Assembly (NCBI GenBank): GCA_903825645.1
Contig: CAIKBL010000017.1
Coordinates: 62,001 to 126,000 of the forward strand
Direction of reading: 5' to 3'
Length of the DNA: 64,000 bases
Source: an uncultured Pseudomonadota bacterium
Lineage (GTDB): Bacteria; Pseudomonadota; Gammaproteobacteria; Ga0077536
The translations under genes were made by a program, and so were the position numbers. Below the pieces are notes generated by a model. The model made no database searches. It was not told the origin of the DNA and was given only the letters and a program-made list of their open reading frames with translations. This document shows positions 52,689 to 61,738 of the stretch, piece after piece. The first letter of the stretch is position 1. Each line of letters starts with the position of its first letter.

Positions 52689-54017
52689 TCAGTCAAAGTT
52701 GCGATTCGCCGGACGCGGCAGACCCAGATTCTCGCGTAGAGTGCGCCCCGTGTAAGCGGTTCTATAAATCCCTCGACGCTGTAACTCGGGAACCACGAGA
52801 TTTACAAAATCATCCAGCCCTTCGGGCAAGTAGGGAAACATCACGTTGAATCCGTCACAAGCCCGGGTCTCAAGCCACGCCTGCATCTCATCAGCGATCG
52901 TCTGCGGGGTGCCTATTAGCTCCAAAGTTCCGTAACTGCCCCCAATCCACTGCGCGAGTTGCCGAATAGAAAGTCCCTCAGCGGCCGCTCGGACGATGAT
53001 TTTCTCCCGCGCGCTCTTGCTTCCATTGGTCTCGGGGATCACCGGTAATGGTCCTTCCAAGTCATAGCCTGAAATATCATGCCCGAGCAGCCCGGATAGC
53101 GAAGACAGCCCGCTGTCCGGATGCACCAGACTATCGAGATGCTGTTTTTTAGCCCGGGCTGCGCTGACAGTCTCCCCCACCAGAACAAAGGCGCCGGGCA
53201 TGACCTTAAGGTGCTCGGGATCGCGACCCAGCTTGCGCATACGACCTTTGACATCCGCGTAAAAAGCACAGGCTGCGGCACGCTGACTGTCTGCGGAAAA
53301 AATCATCTCGGCGGTCTCCGCGGCAAGTTGGCGCCCGTCTTCGGACGAGCCCGCCTGCACGATGAGTGGCCAACCTTGTATGGGTCGCGCGACATTGAGC
53401 GGGCCACGAACCCTAAAATAGGGCCCTTCGTGATTGAGGACGTGCAGCCGATCAGGATTGAAGAAAACGCCGGATTCCACATCCCGAATAAAGGCATCGT
53501 CCGCCCAGCTATCCCACAGACCTGTGACCACGTCATAGAACTCGCGGGCTCGCCGGTAACGATCTGCGTGCTCGAGATGTTCCTCCCGTCCAAAATTGAG
53601 GGCCTCCCGTGGATTGACTGAGGTCACCACGTTCCAGCCGGCGCGGCCATTACTCAAATGGTCCAGCGACGCGAATTTCCGGGCAATATGGTAAGGATCG
53701 TTATAAGAGGTCGAGGCGGTCGCAATTAAACCCAGATGTTCGGTAACGGCTGCAAGCGCAGGTAGGAGCGTCAGAGGATCAAAGGAGGTAACGGTGGCAC
53801 TACGTTTTAGCGCCGCCATGGGCATATTCATAACGGCCAGATGGTCGGCCATAAAAAACGCATCGAAGCATCCCCGTTCGAGGGTCTGGGCAAACCGTTT
53901 GTAATGCGAAAAATTAAAGTTCGCATCCGAAAATGCCCCAGGGTAACGCCAAGCGCTGGTATGGATACTCACCGGACGCATGAATGCACCCAGTTTTAGC
54001 TGCCGGTCGTGATCCAT
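52689..54017 (-). CDS. NtaA/SnaA/DszA-family FMN-dependent monooxygenase
   Basis: 442-residue two-component LLM monooxygenase. Family traits: N-terminal KLGAFMRPVSIHTSAWRYPG, FFMADHLAVMN, SNGRAGWNVVTSVNPREALN, the segment FRVRGPLNVARPIQGWPLIV and VQAGSSEDGRQLAAE. Relatives oxidise nitrilotriacetate, dibenzothiophene sulfone, dimethyl sulfide and similar compounds using FMNH2 from a separate reductase, not seen here. AAGGAGA lies six bases before ATG 54017; a frame extension of 137 residues to 54428 runs over the divergent gene and is rejected. Confidence 0.9.
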   Translation of the reverse strand: MDHDRQLKLGAFMRPVSIHTSAWRYPGAFSDANFNFSHYKRFAQTLERGCFDAFFMADHLAVMNMPMAALKRSATVTSFDPLTLLPALAAVTEHLGLIATASTSYNDPYHIARKFASLDHLSNGRAGWNVVTSVNPREALNFGREEHLEHADRYRRAREFYDVVTGLWDSWADDAFIRDVESGVFFNPDRLHVLNHEGPYFRVRGPLNVARPIQGWPLIVQAGSSEDGRQLAAETAEMIFSADSQRAAACAFYADVKGRMRKLGRDPEHLKVMPGAFVLVGETVSAARAKKQHLDSLVHPDSGLSSLSGLLGHDISGYDLEGPLPVIPETNGSKSAREKIIVRAAAEGLSIRQLAQWIGGSYGTLELIGTPQTIADEMQAWLETRACDGFNVMFPYLPEGLDDFVNLVVPELQRRGIYRTAYTGRTLRENLGLPRPANRNFD

Positions 54018-54182
54018 CCCGTTCTCCTTATATCGCCGCGCTGAAGGTAGACACATACTGCCATATCCCGCAGGCGCACACTGCCGACATCGAAACCGAT
54101 CAAGGCAGCACGGCGGAACGCTCAAGGCGCTGTTTGGTGGATAATGCGACCTTGCACTACCGGTCACGCCTTGGAGCATGTT

Positions 54183-55268
54183 GTGAACGTTTTCAAACTC
54201 GCTGTTTTTGGCACCAACGTCAGCCACGGGTGCACCATCTCCACGGCGCCCGGCGGTATCGAGGTCGAGTGGACCGAATCGGTCCGCCTCGCCCAGCTCG
54301 CCGAAGTGATTGGCATCGAGGCCTTGATCCCGGTCTGCCGCTGGAAAGGCTTTGGCGGCCCAAGCGACTTTAATGCCAGGACCTTCGAGACCTACACCTG
54401 GGCCGCCGGCCTTGCTCAGGCGACCCACCGGATCCAGATCTTTGCAACAACCTCAGTGCCTTCCATTCACCCGGTCCTAGCCGCAAAACAGGCGGTCACC
54501 ATCGATCATATCTCTGGCGGACGCTTCGGCATGAACGTGGTGGCCGGCTGGAACAGCGCCGAAATCGACATGTTTGGCACCGCGCAGTTGGCGCATGACG
54601 ATCGTTATGCGTATGCGGACGAGTGGATGACGCTGATCAAGCAACTCTGGGAGGCGGGTGCTCCCTTCGACTTCCACGGGCGCTATCTCAATGCCCTGGG
54701 TTGTAGTGCAGAGCCCAAGCCCGTGCAACATCCCCGCCCCCCGATCATGAGTGCGGGCGTCAGTCCCGCAGGCCGCCGTTTCGCGGCGCGGCACGCGGAT
54801 ATGAATTTCATTCTCGCACCCAATCTGGACCATGCTCGGACTACTGTCGAGGATGTCCACCGGATCGCACGCGACGAGTTTGGACGCGACGTCGAAGTCT
54901 GGGGCAATGCCGCTATTTTTTGCCGCTCGACGACCGCGGCCGCGCAAGCGCACTACCACGACATCATCCACACGCATGGCGATTTAGTCGCTGCCGGCAA
55001 CTTGCTCGATACCTTCACGCGTGAATCGGGTAGCCAGACGGACGATCCAGCACTGCGTGAGGCCTACCTGCGAAACATGATGGCGGGCTATTCCGGTTTC
55101 CCGGTAGTCGGCACCCCACGCGAGGTGGCCGACTTTCTGACAGCCATGCACGCCCGCGGGATGGCCGGCGCAACCCTGTCCTGGCCTGATTATGCCCAAG
55201 GATTACAACAATTCGCTGACGATATCCTGCCTCTGCTCGAAGCCCGCGGATTACGGCAGCCGGCCTGA
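54183..55268 (+). CDS. SsuD/SfnG-like FMNH2-dependent monooxygenase (LLM class)
   Basis: 361-residue LLM monooxygenase, divergent from the NtaA-type gene. Seen: FGTNVSHGCTIS, LIPVCRWKGFGGPSDFNA, the strand TTSVPSIHPVLAAKQAVTID, SGGRFGMNVVAGWNSAEIDM and VVGTPREVADFL. It resembles alkanesulfonate, dimethylsulfone and RutA-type enzymes. I prefer GTG 54183, six bases from GGAG; ATG 54144 lacks a well-placed site. The pairing of two different LLM monooxygenases suggests sequential C-S, C-N or ring oxidations. Confidence 0.88.
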   Translation: MNVFKLAVFGTNVSHGCTISTAPGGIEVEWTESVRLAQLAEVIGIEALIPVCRWKGFGGPSDFNARTFETYTWAAGLAQATHRIQIFATTSVPSIHPVLAAKQAVTIDHISGGRFGMNVVAGWNSAEIDMFGTAQLAHDDRYAYADEWMTLIKQLWEAGAPFDFHGRYLNALGCSAEPKPVQHPRPPIMSAGVSPAGRRFAARHADMNFILAPNLDHARTTVEDVHRIARDEFGRDVEVWGNAAIFCRSTTAAAQAHYHDIIHTHGDLVAAGNLLDTFTRESGSQTDDPALREAYLRNMMAGYSGFPVVGTPREVADFLTAMHARGMAGATLSWPDYAQGLQQFADDILPLLEARGLRQPA

Positions 55269-55352
55269 GCCTATCGTGAGGATGAACGCTTGTCGCAAAC
55301 GCGGGACCGGGTATGCTGCAAGCTCTCGCAGGTCGCCAATAAAGGAAGTCTG

Positions 55353-56423
55353 ATGTCCCTTGAAAGCCCCATTGGCCCCCTCGATCGACTCGCCTACGGC
55401 CTACGCGGTCATATCAATCGGTTCTCGCACGTGGTCATCAACGTGTCCGATCTAGATCGCGCGGTAGAATTCTATGAACGAACCTTTCCGGTTAAACGGC
55501 GGCAACGTCTGAACGGCCCGGCGCAGGCGTATCACGGTCTCGGAATCGCACAGGGTCAGTTCGATGGTTGGGTGCTCGAAAACAAAAAAGACGCCTCGCC
55601 GCCCGGTGATCTGATCGCCGAATTCCCGGCCCGCCTCATGCATCTGGTGGAATGGAAGTCACCCCGCCCCGTGGGAGCTCCGTATCGCGAAGCCAATCAT
55701 GTCGGTATTTATCGCCAAAACTCACTCGTCAGCAATCTCGTAGACGCGTACGCCAACGTGATTGCTCATGGCGGTCGGCCCTATGGGGAGCCGAGCCGAA
55801 TTGTGCTCACACCAGAAGGTTTTGGCGTGACCGTGTTTGCCTATCGAGATCCGGACGGCAGTACACTCGAAATGATCGGGGCGGAAGATCCGGCAGGGAA
55901 AATTATCTATCCCGGGATGATGCATCATTGCAACCTGAACGTACGGAATCTGGAGCGTTCTTATCGCTTCTACCACGACACCCTCGGACTTGACCCGACG
56001 GCTTACCTCGCACCGGCCATTCAACCCGCAGCCAATGGTTCGCTCGGCGATGCACTCCGCAATCCGGACGGCAGTGAATTCAATGAAGGACATATGCGTT
56101 TTGCCGCGACCCTGATGGGGGTTCGCTCCGACTCTCGCAGTCCGATCGATGTCTTGGAATGGGCCGTACCGAAACCCTACGGGGCTCCCTATCCGTGCGC
56201 AAATCATCTCGGCATCATTCGGGTCGGACTCGAAGTTGACGATATCGTCGCCGCGCGTCAGCGGCTACTACTGACCGGACACTCTCCCGTGGGGCCCGTT
56301 GAAACTTGGGATATGGGCGAATTCGGGACCCGCAAGGTGGTCATCTTCGAAGATCCAGACGGCATCATGCTAGAACTCATCGAACAGCAAACGCTACCCG
56401 ACAGTCGTCCACCTTTCGCCTGA
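55353..56423 (+). CDS. two-domain VOC protein (extradiol-dioxygenase/glyoxalase-like)
   Basis: 356 residues with two vicinal-oxygen-chelate modules: module 1 about 22-170 (RFSHVVINVSDLDRAVEFYE ... EANHVGIYR ... YRDPDGSTLEMIG) and module 2 about 190-345 (HHCNLNVRNLERSYRFYHDT ... ANHLGIIRVGLEV ... FEDPDGIMLELIE). Metal ligands of the His/His/Glu kind are visible at the usual strand positions. It could cleave a catechol-type ring or act as isomerase/lyase; sequence alone does not decide. Ribosome binding site AAAGGAAG before ATG 55353; 84 bases after the LLM gene. Confidence 0.82.
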   Translation: MSLESPIGPLDRLAYGLRGHINRFSHVVINVSDLDRAVEFYERTFPVKRRQRLNGPAQAYHGLGIAQGQFDGWVLENKKDASPPGDLIAEFPARLMHLVEWKSPRPVGAPYREANHVGIYRQNSLVSNLVDAYANVIAHGGRPYGEPSRIVLTPEGFGVTVFAYRDPDGSTLEMIGAEDPAGKIIYPGMMHHCNLNVRNLERSYRFYHDTLGLDPTAYLAPAIQPAANGSLGDALRNPDGSEFNEGHMRFAATLMGVRSDSRSPIDVLEWAVPKPYGAPYPCANHLGIIRVGLEVDDIVAARQRLLLTGHSPVGPVETWDMGEFGTRKVVIFEDPDGIMLELIEQQTLPDSRPPFA

Positions 56424-56425
56424 TC

Positions 56426-58003
56426 TCAGCTCCCAAACAGCGCCGCGAGCCGATTGCGTTGTAGCTTGCCGGTGGTGGTGAGTGGCAGTGTGGCGGCCTC
56501 GACAAAGCGGTAGTGCCGGGGGATCTTGTAGGCGGCCAGCACACCCTGACAATGCGCCCGTAATGCGTCGGCATCCGCCTGGTGCCCACTGCACAACACG
56601 ATGACCGCGGCGAGGGCCTCATCAAGCCGTGCATCCGGGATCCCGGTCACAAACGCGAGTTCTACCGATGGATGGGTGACCAAAATCTCTTCTACCTCGG
56701 CTGGAGCCACATTTATTCCGCCGGTTTTGACCATTTCCTTCAGGCGTCCGCGGTAGTGCAGATAGCCTTCGGCGTTCACAAACCCCAGATCGCCGCTACG
56801 AAACCAGCCGTCTGCCGTAAAAGCCTCTGCCGTGCGGACCGCATCCTGCCAATAGCCCGGCATTACGTTGCCGCGAATTTGGATTTCGCCGGCGGTTCCG
56901 GACGTCTGCTCCGTACCGGTGTTCGGATCGACGATCCGAATCTGGTTGCCCGCCAGTGGCTGACCGACGGTCTCAAGCCGGCGCACAAGGGGAAGATGAG
57001 CATCGGTCACGTTACTGTTCCCGTAGGTTTCCGTGAGTCCATAGACATTGCAGATCTGTTGGGCACCAAGGTCGACTACCCGCTGCACCTGTCCTGGCAA
57101 CCCGATGGTCACGCCCGTGCGCAGGGATGACAAATCACGCTGCGGCCGGTCCGGATGTTCAGCCAAGGCAAGGGCCATATTCGGCGTCCCGTAGAATACC
57201 GTGCAGCGTTCCGCTTCGATAATTCGCAAGGCCTCTCCTGCGTCGAAGTGAGGCTGCAGCACGATGGTGCCGCCGTGCGTGATCACGGCGAACACTGCGT
57301 TCACACAAGCCAGCGACCAGAAGAGCGATACCGCCAACCAGAGACGGTCATCGGACACGAGATGTTGGCGCTCGCCAATCTCCCACATATTGTCGATAAG
57401 CCCGCAGTGCAGAAGCGGGACGCCCTTGGGCAACGCGGTTGAACCGGAGGTATACAGCAAGCAGGCGACGTCTTCGGGACTCACGCCCTCTGCGGTAGCC
57501 CGCATCACCGACGGGTCGACGGCCGCGCGCGCCAAAAAGGCGGCATAGTCGGTACATTCAGCGGAGGAGAGCTCCCCTAAGGCGATGACTTCCCGCAAGC
57601 AGGGCAAGCCCTGTCCGAGGACTCGCGCCTCGGCGAGCAGCGCACCGAAGTCTCGATCCTTGAACTGCGGCGAGAGGAACAGCATCACGGTTTCCGAATG
57701 CTCCAGCTGGTAAGCCAGTTCACGCGCGATAGACCACGTATTCAGTCCCACCGTGATGGCACCAAGCGACATGATGGCAAAGTCTAATAGTAGCCATTCC
57801 GCCTGATTTCCGGCGAGGATACCGACCCGATCGCCATGCCGGATCCCGGAGCCGTGCAGCGCGCGAGCGCACTGCTCAACGTCGGTGAGGAGCGCGTGAT
57901 AAGTCCAGTGGCGCTCACCATCGATAATGGCCAGGTGTGCGGGGGCACGATGCGCAATTTCCCGCAAAAGAGTCGGCACAGTTCGGCTGGAGGGTTTGTT
58001 CAT
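56426..58003 (-). CDS. AMP-forming acyl-CoA synthetase/ligase
   Basis: 525-residue ANL-superfamily ligase that activates a carboxylic acid to acyl-AMP and then acyl-CoA. Motifs in order: phosphate loop LLYTSGSTALPKGVP, VYGLTETYGNSN, hinge GWFRSGDLGFVNAEGYLHYR and the catalytic Lys in TTTGKLQRNRL near the C-terminus. It ends two bases after the VOC stop, convergent. Start read at ATG 58003; an ATG at 58036 is possible and neither has a strong ribosome binding site. Acid substrate unknown, presumably an intermediate of the neighbouring oxidative genes. Confidence 0.9.
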   Translation of the reverse strand: MNKPSSRTVPTLLREIAHRAPAHLAIIDGERHWTYHALLTDVEQCARALHGSGIRHGDRVGILAGNQAEWLLLDFAIMSLGAITVGLNTWSIARELAYQLEHSETVMLFLSPQFKDRDFGALLAEARVLGQGLPCLREVIALGELSSAECTDYAAFLARAAVDPSVMRATAEGVSPEDVACLLYTSGSTALPKGVPLLHCGLIDNMWEIGERQHLVSDDRLWLAVSLFWSLACVNAVFAVITHGGTIVLQPHFDAGEALRIIEAERCTVFYGTPNMALALAEHPDRPQRDLSSLRTGVTIGLPGQVQRVVDLGAQQICNVYGLTETYGNSNVTDAHLPLVRRLETVGQPLAGNQIRIVDPNTGTEQTSGTAGEIQIRGNVMPGYWQDAVRTAEAFTADGWFRSGDLGFVNAEGYLHYRGRLKEMVKTGGINVAPAEVEEILVTHPSVELAFVTGIPDARLDEALAAVIVLCSGHQADADALRAHCQGVLAAYKIPRHYRFVEAATLPLTTTGKLQRNRLAALFGS

Positions 58004-58108
58004 GGCACGCTGCTTGCTCTGCCGAGGGAAGATCACAACGTTTCCCGCGACAATTTGTTGGTAAGATGTTGGCCCCGTCGATTGAACGCAGATAGCGCCG
58101 CGGAGTCA

Positions 58109-58612
58109 ATGTCCTCCCCCATCAAGTGCACGTTTTCGCCCTGCCGGGAATACCGCTATACTTGGGAATACGAGTGGGATCGGGTCAGCCGACCCTGCGC
58201 GTTCATCGGCCTCAACCCCTCTACCGCCGATGAAGACGGTCCCGATCCGACCGTGCGGCGCTGCATCAATTTTGCCCGTGATTGGGGTTATGGCAGTCTG
58301 CTCATGCTCAATATTTTCAGCTATCGGGCGACTGAACGGGCACGCATGCGGGCGCACCTGGCGCCAATCGCGCCGCCCGCGACGCCCACGCGGAACGACC
58401 ACTATTTGCGCCGAACCGTGGCACGCGTCGTCCAGGCGGATGGCGTGGTAATCGCAGCCTGGGGGACCGACGGTGCACATCTGGCCCGGGGGGCTGCGGT
58501 ACGATCAATGCTCGCGTCGTTTCCGTTGCATCATCTCGTGCTCACGCGCAGTGGCGAGCCAGGACATCCCCTCTATCTCCGCGGGTCGTTGAAACCGGTG
58601 CCCCTGCGCTGA
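58109..58612 (+). CDS. DUF1643 domain protein
   Basis: 167 residues with the DUF1643 pattern: CAFIGLNPSTADEDGPDPTV, RRCINFARDWGYGSLLMLNI and VIAAWGTDGAHL, ending GEPGHPLYLRG. The biochemical role of this family is not established. ATG 58109 follows CGGAG with a short gap; a longer frame from 57836 would overlap the divergent ligase gene and is rejected. Divergent from the acyl-CoA ligase and about 80 bases before a hydrolase. Confidence 0.82.
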   Translation: MSSPIKCTFSPCREYRYTWEYEWDRVSRPCAFIGLNPSTADEDGPDPTVRRCINFARDWGYGSLLMLNIFSYRATERARMRAHLAPIAPPATPTRNDHYLRRTVARVVQADGVVIAAWGTDGAHLARGAAVRSMLASFPLHHLVLTRSGEPGHPLYLRGSLKPVPLR

Positions 58613-58694
58613 GCCGCGCTTCAAGTCGACGCGCTTTGCCCCCATGGGCCATCTGCTCTAGGCTTGCCTCATTTTCCAATAATCAGAGTCCGTC

Positions 58695-59576
58695 ATGATC
58701 GCTACCAGCACCGGCCCCACTTCACATACCTATTTTTCTCAGCGGCTGCGGCTACATTATGTAGACTGGGGCAATCCGAGCGCACCGCCGTTGCTGCTGA
58801 TTCACGGCGGACGGGATCACTGCCGCAGCTGGGACTGGATAGCGACGACGCTGAGAGACCGCTGGCATGTCATCGCCCCGGATCTTCGTGGGCATGGCGA
58901 TAGCCAGTGGTCCGCCGAGGGCAGCTATCGGATGGACAGCTATATTTATGATCTCGCGCAGCTGATCCATCAGCAGCAACTCGCCCCAGTCACCATCATC
59001 TCTCACTCGCTGGGCGGCAATATTGCGCTTCGCTACACCGGCATCTATCCCGAGACCGTGCGTAAACTGGTGGCTATCGAAGGGTTGGGTGCATCACCGC
59101 GAACGGTCGCCGAACGTGCAAAGCTCCCGTTGGATCAAAGAATGCAGGCGTGGCTGGGTGAGCAGCGGGAATTTTCTGGACGGCTACCGCGACGCTACCC
59201 GTCCATCGAAGAAGCCTTCAAACGGATGCAGGGCGAAAACAAACATCTGTCGCCTACCCGAGCACGCCACCTCACCGAGCATGGGGTTAATCAGAACGAA
59301 GACGGGACGTTCTCCTGGAAATTCGATAACTACGTCCGCTCCTGGCCCGCGTATGACATGGCCACAACGGAGGTCGAACAACTGTGGAGCAACATCACTT
59401 GCCCAACCCTTCTCGTTTACGGCAAAGAAAGCGGCGCCTCGGATCCGTCGCTTGATGGTCGTGCCCGCCACTTCCGGCAGGCAAGCGTCGTGACCTTTGA
59501 CCAGGCTGGTCATTGGGTCCATCACGACCAATTCGAGGGTTTCCTTAAGCTCGCCCGCGAATTCATCGCCGATTAA
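58695..59576 (+). CDS. alpha/beta-fold hydrolase
   Basis: 293 residues, cytosolic. Oxyanion motif LLLIHGGRDHCRSWD, DLRGHGDSQW strand-loop, nucleophile elbow SHSLGGNIAL (Ser about 110) and catalytic His in QAGHWVHHDQ near 275. Resembles meta-cleavage-product hydrolases and related esterases, fitting the dioxygenase and ligase neighbourhood, but the substrate is not readable. Confidence 0.87.
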   Translation: MIATSTGPTSHTYFSQRLRLHYVDWGNPSAPPLLLIHGGRDHCRSWDWIATTLRDRWHVIAPDLRGHGDSQWSAEGSYRMDSYIYDLAQLIHQQQLAPVTIISHSLGGNIALRYTGIYPETVRKLVAIEGLGASPRTVAERAKLPLDQRMQAWLGEQREFSGRLPRRYPSIEEAFKRMQGENKHLSPTRARHLTEHGVNQNEDGTFSWKFDNYVRSWPAYDMATTEVEQLWSNITCPTLLVYGKESGASDPSLDGRARHFRQASVVTFDQAGHWVHHDQFEGFLKLAREFIAD

Positions 59577-59597
59577 TAGTGTTGCCTTGGGCCCCGG

Positions 59598-60083
59598 TTA
59601 GGCTATGGATCCTGCCGGCATAGCCCAGTCAAAGGTGTAGGTGGCGAGGGGTCGGGGGGCCCCCGCTGCCCCGATGTCACTGTATTGATGGTATTCGTAT
59701 CGAACCTTGCCAAAACGCAGGGTGATGGTTTCCCGAAACACGCTTTCCTCGAGCCCCCCCCCAGTACTGATCCGCATCACCTGCACGTCCTCTAGGGTGA
59801 GCGCGAGGTACTTTTGGGGAACGTCGCGTTTGCCCAGATTAGGAATAATACTAAGCTCCGCGACACGCACGATCGTCGCCGCTGTACACAGGGTCATCAG
59901 CACGGCGCTATCGGGACCGACGGTCTTGACCAGCGAGAGTTGGTTGACGCCCTCGCCAAGCGCGTCCCCGGCACGGGGCGCTAGATCCCATTGGTACGAG
60001 AGGCAGTCTGCCCACCCCTTGTGACTGTAATTGAGGGTCCCGCCTTCGACCCCCTCCATGCGGAAAAACATCTCGACCGACAT
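59598..60083 (-). CDS. Hcp-family protein (type VI secretion tube protein-like), orphan
   Basis: 161 residues with the Hcp fold pattern: MSVEMFFRMEGVEGGTLN, an aromatic strand SYQWDLAP, VNQLSLVKTVGPDSAVLM (the strand-turn before the helix), KYLALTLEDVQVMRISTGGG and ETITLRFGKVRYEYH. Hcp hexamers form the inner tube of type VI secretion machines. No other T6SS gene is in the window. AGAGGA lies eight bases before ATG 60083; a frame extension to 60248 is rejected. Could serve a T6SS encoded elsewhere or be a cargo-carrying Hcp. Confidence 0.8.
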   Translation of the reverse strand: MSVEMFFRMEGVEGGTLNYSHKGWADCLSYQWDLAPRAGDALGEGVNQLSLVKTVGPDSAVLMTLCTAATIVRVAELSIIPNLGKRDVPQKYLALTLEDVQVMRISTGGGLEESVFRETITLRFGKVRYEYHQYSDIGAAGAPRPLATYTFDWAMPAGSIA

Positions 60084-60304
60084 GCAATGGTCCTCTGGCT
60101 GGGATGCCGCCCCCATCCGGATAAATCGAGAGCACCCGGCGGGCGGGCCGGTTGAGCACCCAAGGTGGTTAAGCCGAGGCCCACCAAGTCTGGGGGGCCT
60201 GCAGGGGGGATACAAGGACAAGTCGCGCCGCCAGCGCAACCGATGCACGCACGCCGCGGTTTCTCTATGATGTCAGCGTGATTTTGACACCGGGAGCGTT
60301 AGAC

Positions 60305-61738
60305 GTGTCTGATTTGACCACAATGGATGCCATGGCCCAGGCCGACCTGGTCCGGCAAGGCAAAGTCTCGGCGCTAGAACTGGTCGATGCGGCTATCGCA
60401 CGTGTCGAGCGGGTGAATCCAACCGTGAACGCGGTCGTACACACGATGTTCGAGCAAGCGCGCCGCGCCGCCCGCAGGCCCCTCGCCGAGGTTCCCTTCG
60501 CGGGCGTCCCCTTCCTGGTCAAGGATTTTCTCGCGGAGGTGGCCGACGAGCCCTTCACGGAAGGCTCCGCCTATTTGCGCGGCTACATCCCTGCGCTCGA
60601 TAGCGAACTCATCGCCCGTTACCGTCGCGCAGGACTCCTGATCATCGGCAAGACGAATACGCCTGAGTTGGCGGTTGGTCCGACCACCGAACCCCGTCTG
60701 TTCGGCCCAACGCGAAATCCCTGGGATACGAGCCGTACCGCTGGTGGTTCAAGTGGGGGGGCCGCCGTCGCGGTCGCGGCGGGCATAGTCCCGATGGCCC
60801 ACGCCAGCGATGCAGGCGGATCCATTCGGGTACCGGCCGCCTGCACAGGAGTCTTCGGCCTCAAACCAACGCGAGCGCGCAACCCGCTCGGGCCTCACTA
60901 CGGCGACTTGATGAGTGGTCTACTGGCTGAGCACGCGCTGACCCGAACGGTTCGGGACAGCGCCGCGCTGCTCGATGCCACCGCCGGACCCGATCTCGGC
61001 GACCCTTACCATGCGCCGCCCCCCGCCAGACCCTTTCTCCAGGAAATCGGCGCGCCCGTGGGTCGGCTGCGGATCGCGTTTTCGACGCGCACGATTACGG
61101 GTGCAGAGATCGCGCCTGATTGCGTCGCTGCCGTCACCGATGCGGCAACGCTGTGTGCAGCGTTGGGACATGAGGTGGTCGAAATCGCGCCTAAAATCGA
61201 TCCGGAGCAGTTTTTTCTCGCCTTCACCAAAGTCCTCGCCGCTGGTTTTACCTGGGCCATCGAGGACTGGACGCGACGGCTCGGACGCGCGCCCCTTGAA
61301 ACAGAATTCGAGCCGTTCGTGTGGGCCTTCACCGGTCGCGGACGCGAGTTGAGCGCGCCGGATTATTTACTGGCGCTGCAAGATCTCCAGCAAATCTCGC
61401 GGACCGTCGCACGCTTCTTTGTTCACCACGACATCTGGCTTACGCCGATGCTGGGTGAACCTCCTGTCCCGCTAGGCACCTTCGCCTACTCACCGGGGAC
61501 TGATCCCTTCGAATTGAGGCGCCAGATGGCCCGTTTTACGCCGTTTTCCTATTTCGCGAATGCCACTGGTCAACCCGCCATGTCCGTCCCGACCTACTGG
61601 ACAGCCGGGGGATTGCCCGTTGGCAATCAATACATCGGACGCTTCGGCGACGAAGCCACGTTGTTCCGGCTCGCGGCTCAAATTGAATCCGCACGTCCAT
61701 GGGCCGCGCGCCAACCGGCTGTGTGGGCCGGCCAATGA
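60305..61738 (+). CDS. amidase signature family enzyme
   Basis: 477-residue serine hydrolase of amides. Triad: Lys73 ([10 protein letters not shown]), cis-Ser150 and nucleophile Ser173 in the signature [15 protein letters not shown] and [10 protein letters not shown]. Cytosolic; would release ammonia or an amine from an amide. Start read as GTG 60305, eight bases from GGGAG; GTG 60278 has no site. Its stop overlaps the next start (ATGA at 61735-61738), so translation of the oxygenase is coupled to it. Confidence 0.9.
   Translation: MSDLTTMDAMAQADLVRQGKVSALELVDAAIARVERVNPTVNAVVHTMFEQARRAARRPLAEVPFAGVPFLVKDFLAEVADEPFTEGSAYLRGYIPALDSELIARYRRAGLLIIGKTNTPELAVGPTTEPRLFGPTRNPWDTSRTAGGSSGGAAVAVAAGIVPMAHASDAGGSIRVPAACTGVFGLKPTRARNPLGPHYGDLMSGLLAEHALTRTVRDSAALLDATAGPDLGDPYHAPPPARPFLQEIGAPVGRLRIAFSTRTITGAEIAPDCVAAVTDAATLCAALGHEVVEIAPKIDPEQFFLAFTKVLAAGFTWAIEDWTRRLGRAPLETEFEPFVWAFTGRGRELSAPDYLLALQDLQQISRTVARFFVHHDIWLTPMLGEPPVPLGTFAYSPGTDPFELRRQMARFTPFSYFANATGQPAMSVPTYWTAGGLPVGNQYIGRFGDEATLFRLAAQIESARPWAARQPAVWAGQ

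Noticed and set aside
54018-54428. N-terminal extension of 137 residues on the NtaA-type monooxygenase.
   Set aside because: It overlaps the divergent LLM gene, has no family resemblance, and a good ribosome binding site sits just before ATG 54017.
59598-60083. Type VI secretion cluster around the Hcp-like gene.
   Set aside because: No tss/vgr/clp-like gene was found on either side within the window.
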